DNA of 5,666 bases, from the NCBI GenBank assembly GCA_902766415.1, contig CACXDR010000119.1:1-5666 (forward strand), read 5' to 3'. Under the pieces are notes generated by a model. The model saw only the letters and a program-made list of their open reading frames with translations. It made no database searches and had not been told where the DNA came from. Within the stretch, counting starts at the first letter, position 1. The number at the start of each line of letters is the position of its first letter. This document shows positions 5,269 through 5,666 of this stretch, piece by piece. Made by a program: the position numbers and the translations under genes. The DNA is from an uncultured Lachnospiraceae bacterium. GTDB taxonomy: Bacteria; Bacillota_A; Clostridia; Lachnospirales; Lachnospiraceae.

Positions 5269-5666
5269 ATGAAAAAACAGTTCTGCGCCTTGATCGTCCC
5301 CGCTCTTGCCGCCGCTGCCCTTGCCGCGTGCGGCGGTTCAACCGCCCCGCAGACCGCACCGGCTGCCACTGCGACCGCCGCGGCAAATGCCGGTGAGGGC
5401 GGCGCATTTTCGGACCTTCTGGGCACCACAGCCGCCCCGGAGACCGCAGCGGAAAGCCAGGAAGCCCCGGTGACGGAGACCACTGCCCAGGCAGCCCCGG
5501 AGACTGCCGCCGCGGAGACCTCGGAAGCCGCCGCGGAGACCTCGGAGGCCGCCGTCCCGGAAAGCAGCGCCATGCCCCATGACGGCGGCGGACTTCCCGC
5601 GGAGGATGTTCTGGAAAGCGATGCTGCCGCGCTCATTGACGCCGCTGCCGCGAATGCCGCGGCAAA
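5269..5666 (+). CDS. putative lipoprotein, N-terminal part, runs off the window
   Basis: Reading starts at ATG 5269, eight bases after GGGAGG (5255-5260), and is open to the right edge (132 complete codons). The first 20 residues are a lipoprotein signal: MKKQF, a hydrophobic Ala-rich core, then lipobox LAAC with Cys21 as the lipidation site, followed by GGS. The product should therefore be tethered to the outer face of the membrane. Residues 22-108 are low-complexity, rich in Ala, Thr, Glu and Pro, with recurring APETAA- and AETSEA-like motifs. This is typical of a flexible linker before a folded domain, which is probably beyond the window. From about 109 it looks less repetitive (LPAEDVLESDAAALIDAAAANA), perhaps the start of that domain. 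The large open frame on the opposite strand across this region is an artefact of GC-rich, Ala-rich coding. Function is unknown; substrate-binding or peptidoglycan-associated roles would be guesses. Confidence 0.85.
   Translation, partial: MKKQFCALIVPALAAAALAACGGSTAPQTAPAATATAAANAGEGGAFSDLLGTTAAPETAAESQEAPVTETTAQAAPETAAAETSEAAAETSEAAVPESSAMPHDGGGLPAEDVLESDAAALIDAAAANAAA
5509..5550 (+). repeat. two tandem 21-base units in the lipoprotein linker
   Basis: Two in-frame copies (5509-5529 and 5530-5550) of a 21-base unit each encode AAETSEA and differ at a single base (GAA against GAG). The unit multiplies the linker sequence. Because it is in frame, copy-number change would lengthen or shorten the linker without breaking the gene. 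Confidence 0.8.

Noticed and set aside
5166..5636. N-terminal extension of the AEC permease by 157 residues
   Set aside because: The extension is Ala/Ser-rich and is the antisense image of the lipoprotein gene. The AEC family N-terminus begins exactly at the ATG at 5163-5165.

Overview
The window reads as an ordinary chromosomal segment from a fairly GC-rich member of the Clostridia, most likely Lachnospiraceae-like. That guess rests on strong Shine-Dalgarno (SD) sites, extended -10 promoters, a long EpsC-type serine acetyltransferase, an AEC-family permease, and an Ala/Thr/Glu-rich lipoprotein with a Gram-positive-style signal. The placement is by eye and no database was searched.

Layout. 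Positions 1-169 are intergenic apart from a possible gene edge in 1-43; they hold a strong terminator-like hairpin (52-95) and a small palindrome (133-150). Three minus-strand genes follow, probably one operon read right to left: serine O-acetyltransferase (cysE, 2041-3060), tryptophanyl-tRNA synthetase (trpS, 989-1990) and a small MscS-type mechanosensitive channel (170-958), with gaps of 50 and 30 bases. The divergent gap 3061-3225 carries two back-to-back promoters, one for cysE leftward and one for a shikimate/quinate dehydrogenase-like gene (aroE, 3226-4077) rightward. aroE converges on an AEC-family auxin-efflux-carrier-type permease (4233-5165, minus). The gap between them holds a long near-palindromic bidirectional terminator and two further small hairpins. 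Divergent from the permease, an SD-preceded lipoprotein gene starts at 5269 and runs off the right edge.

Function. cysE makes O-acetylserine for cysteine synthesis, trpS charges tRNA-Trp, MscS relieves osmotic pressure, and aroE acts at or beside the shikimate pathway. The permease probably exports or imports a small organic anion, and the lipoprotein is of unknown function. These are mostly housekeeping genes without an obvious shared pathway. I see no phage, transposase, CRISPR array, defence system, rRNA or tRNA. The most interesting points are the non-canonical substrate-binding residues in the AroE homologue, the tightly abutted divergent promoters, the structured cysE leader, and the palindromic intergenic elements. 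I found no convincing sign of a new multi-gene system.
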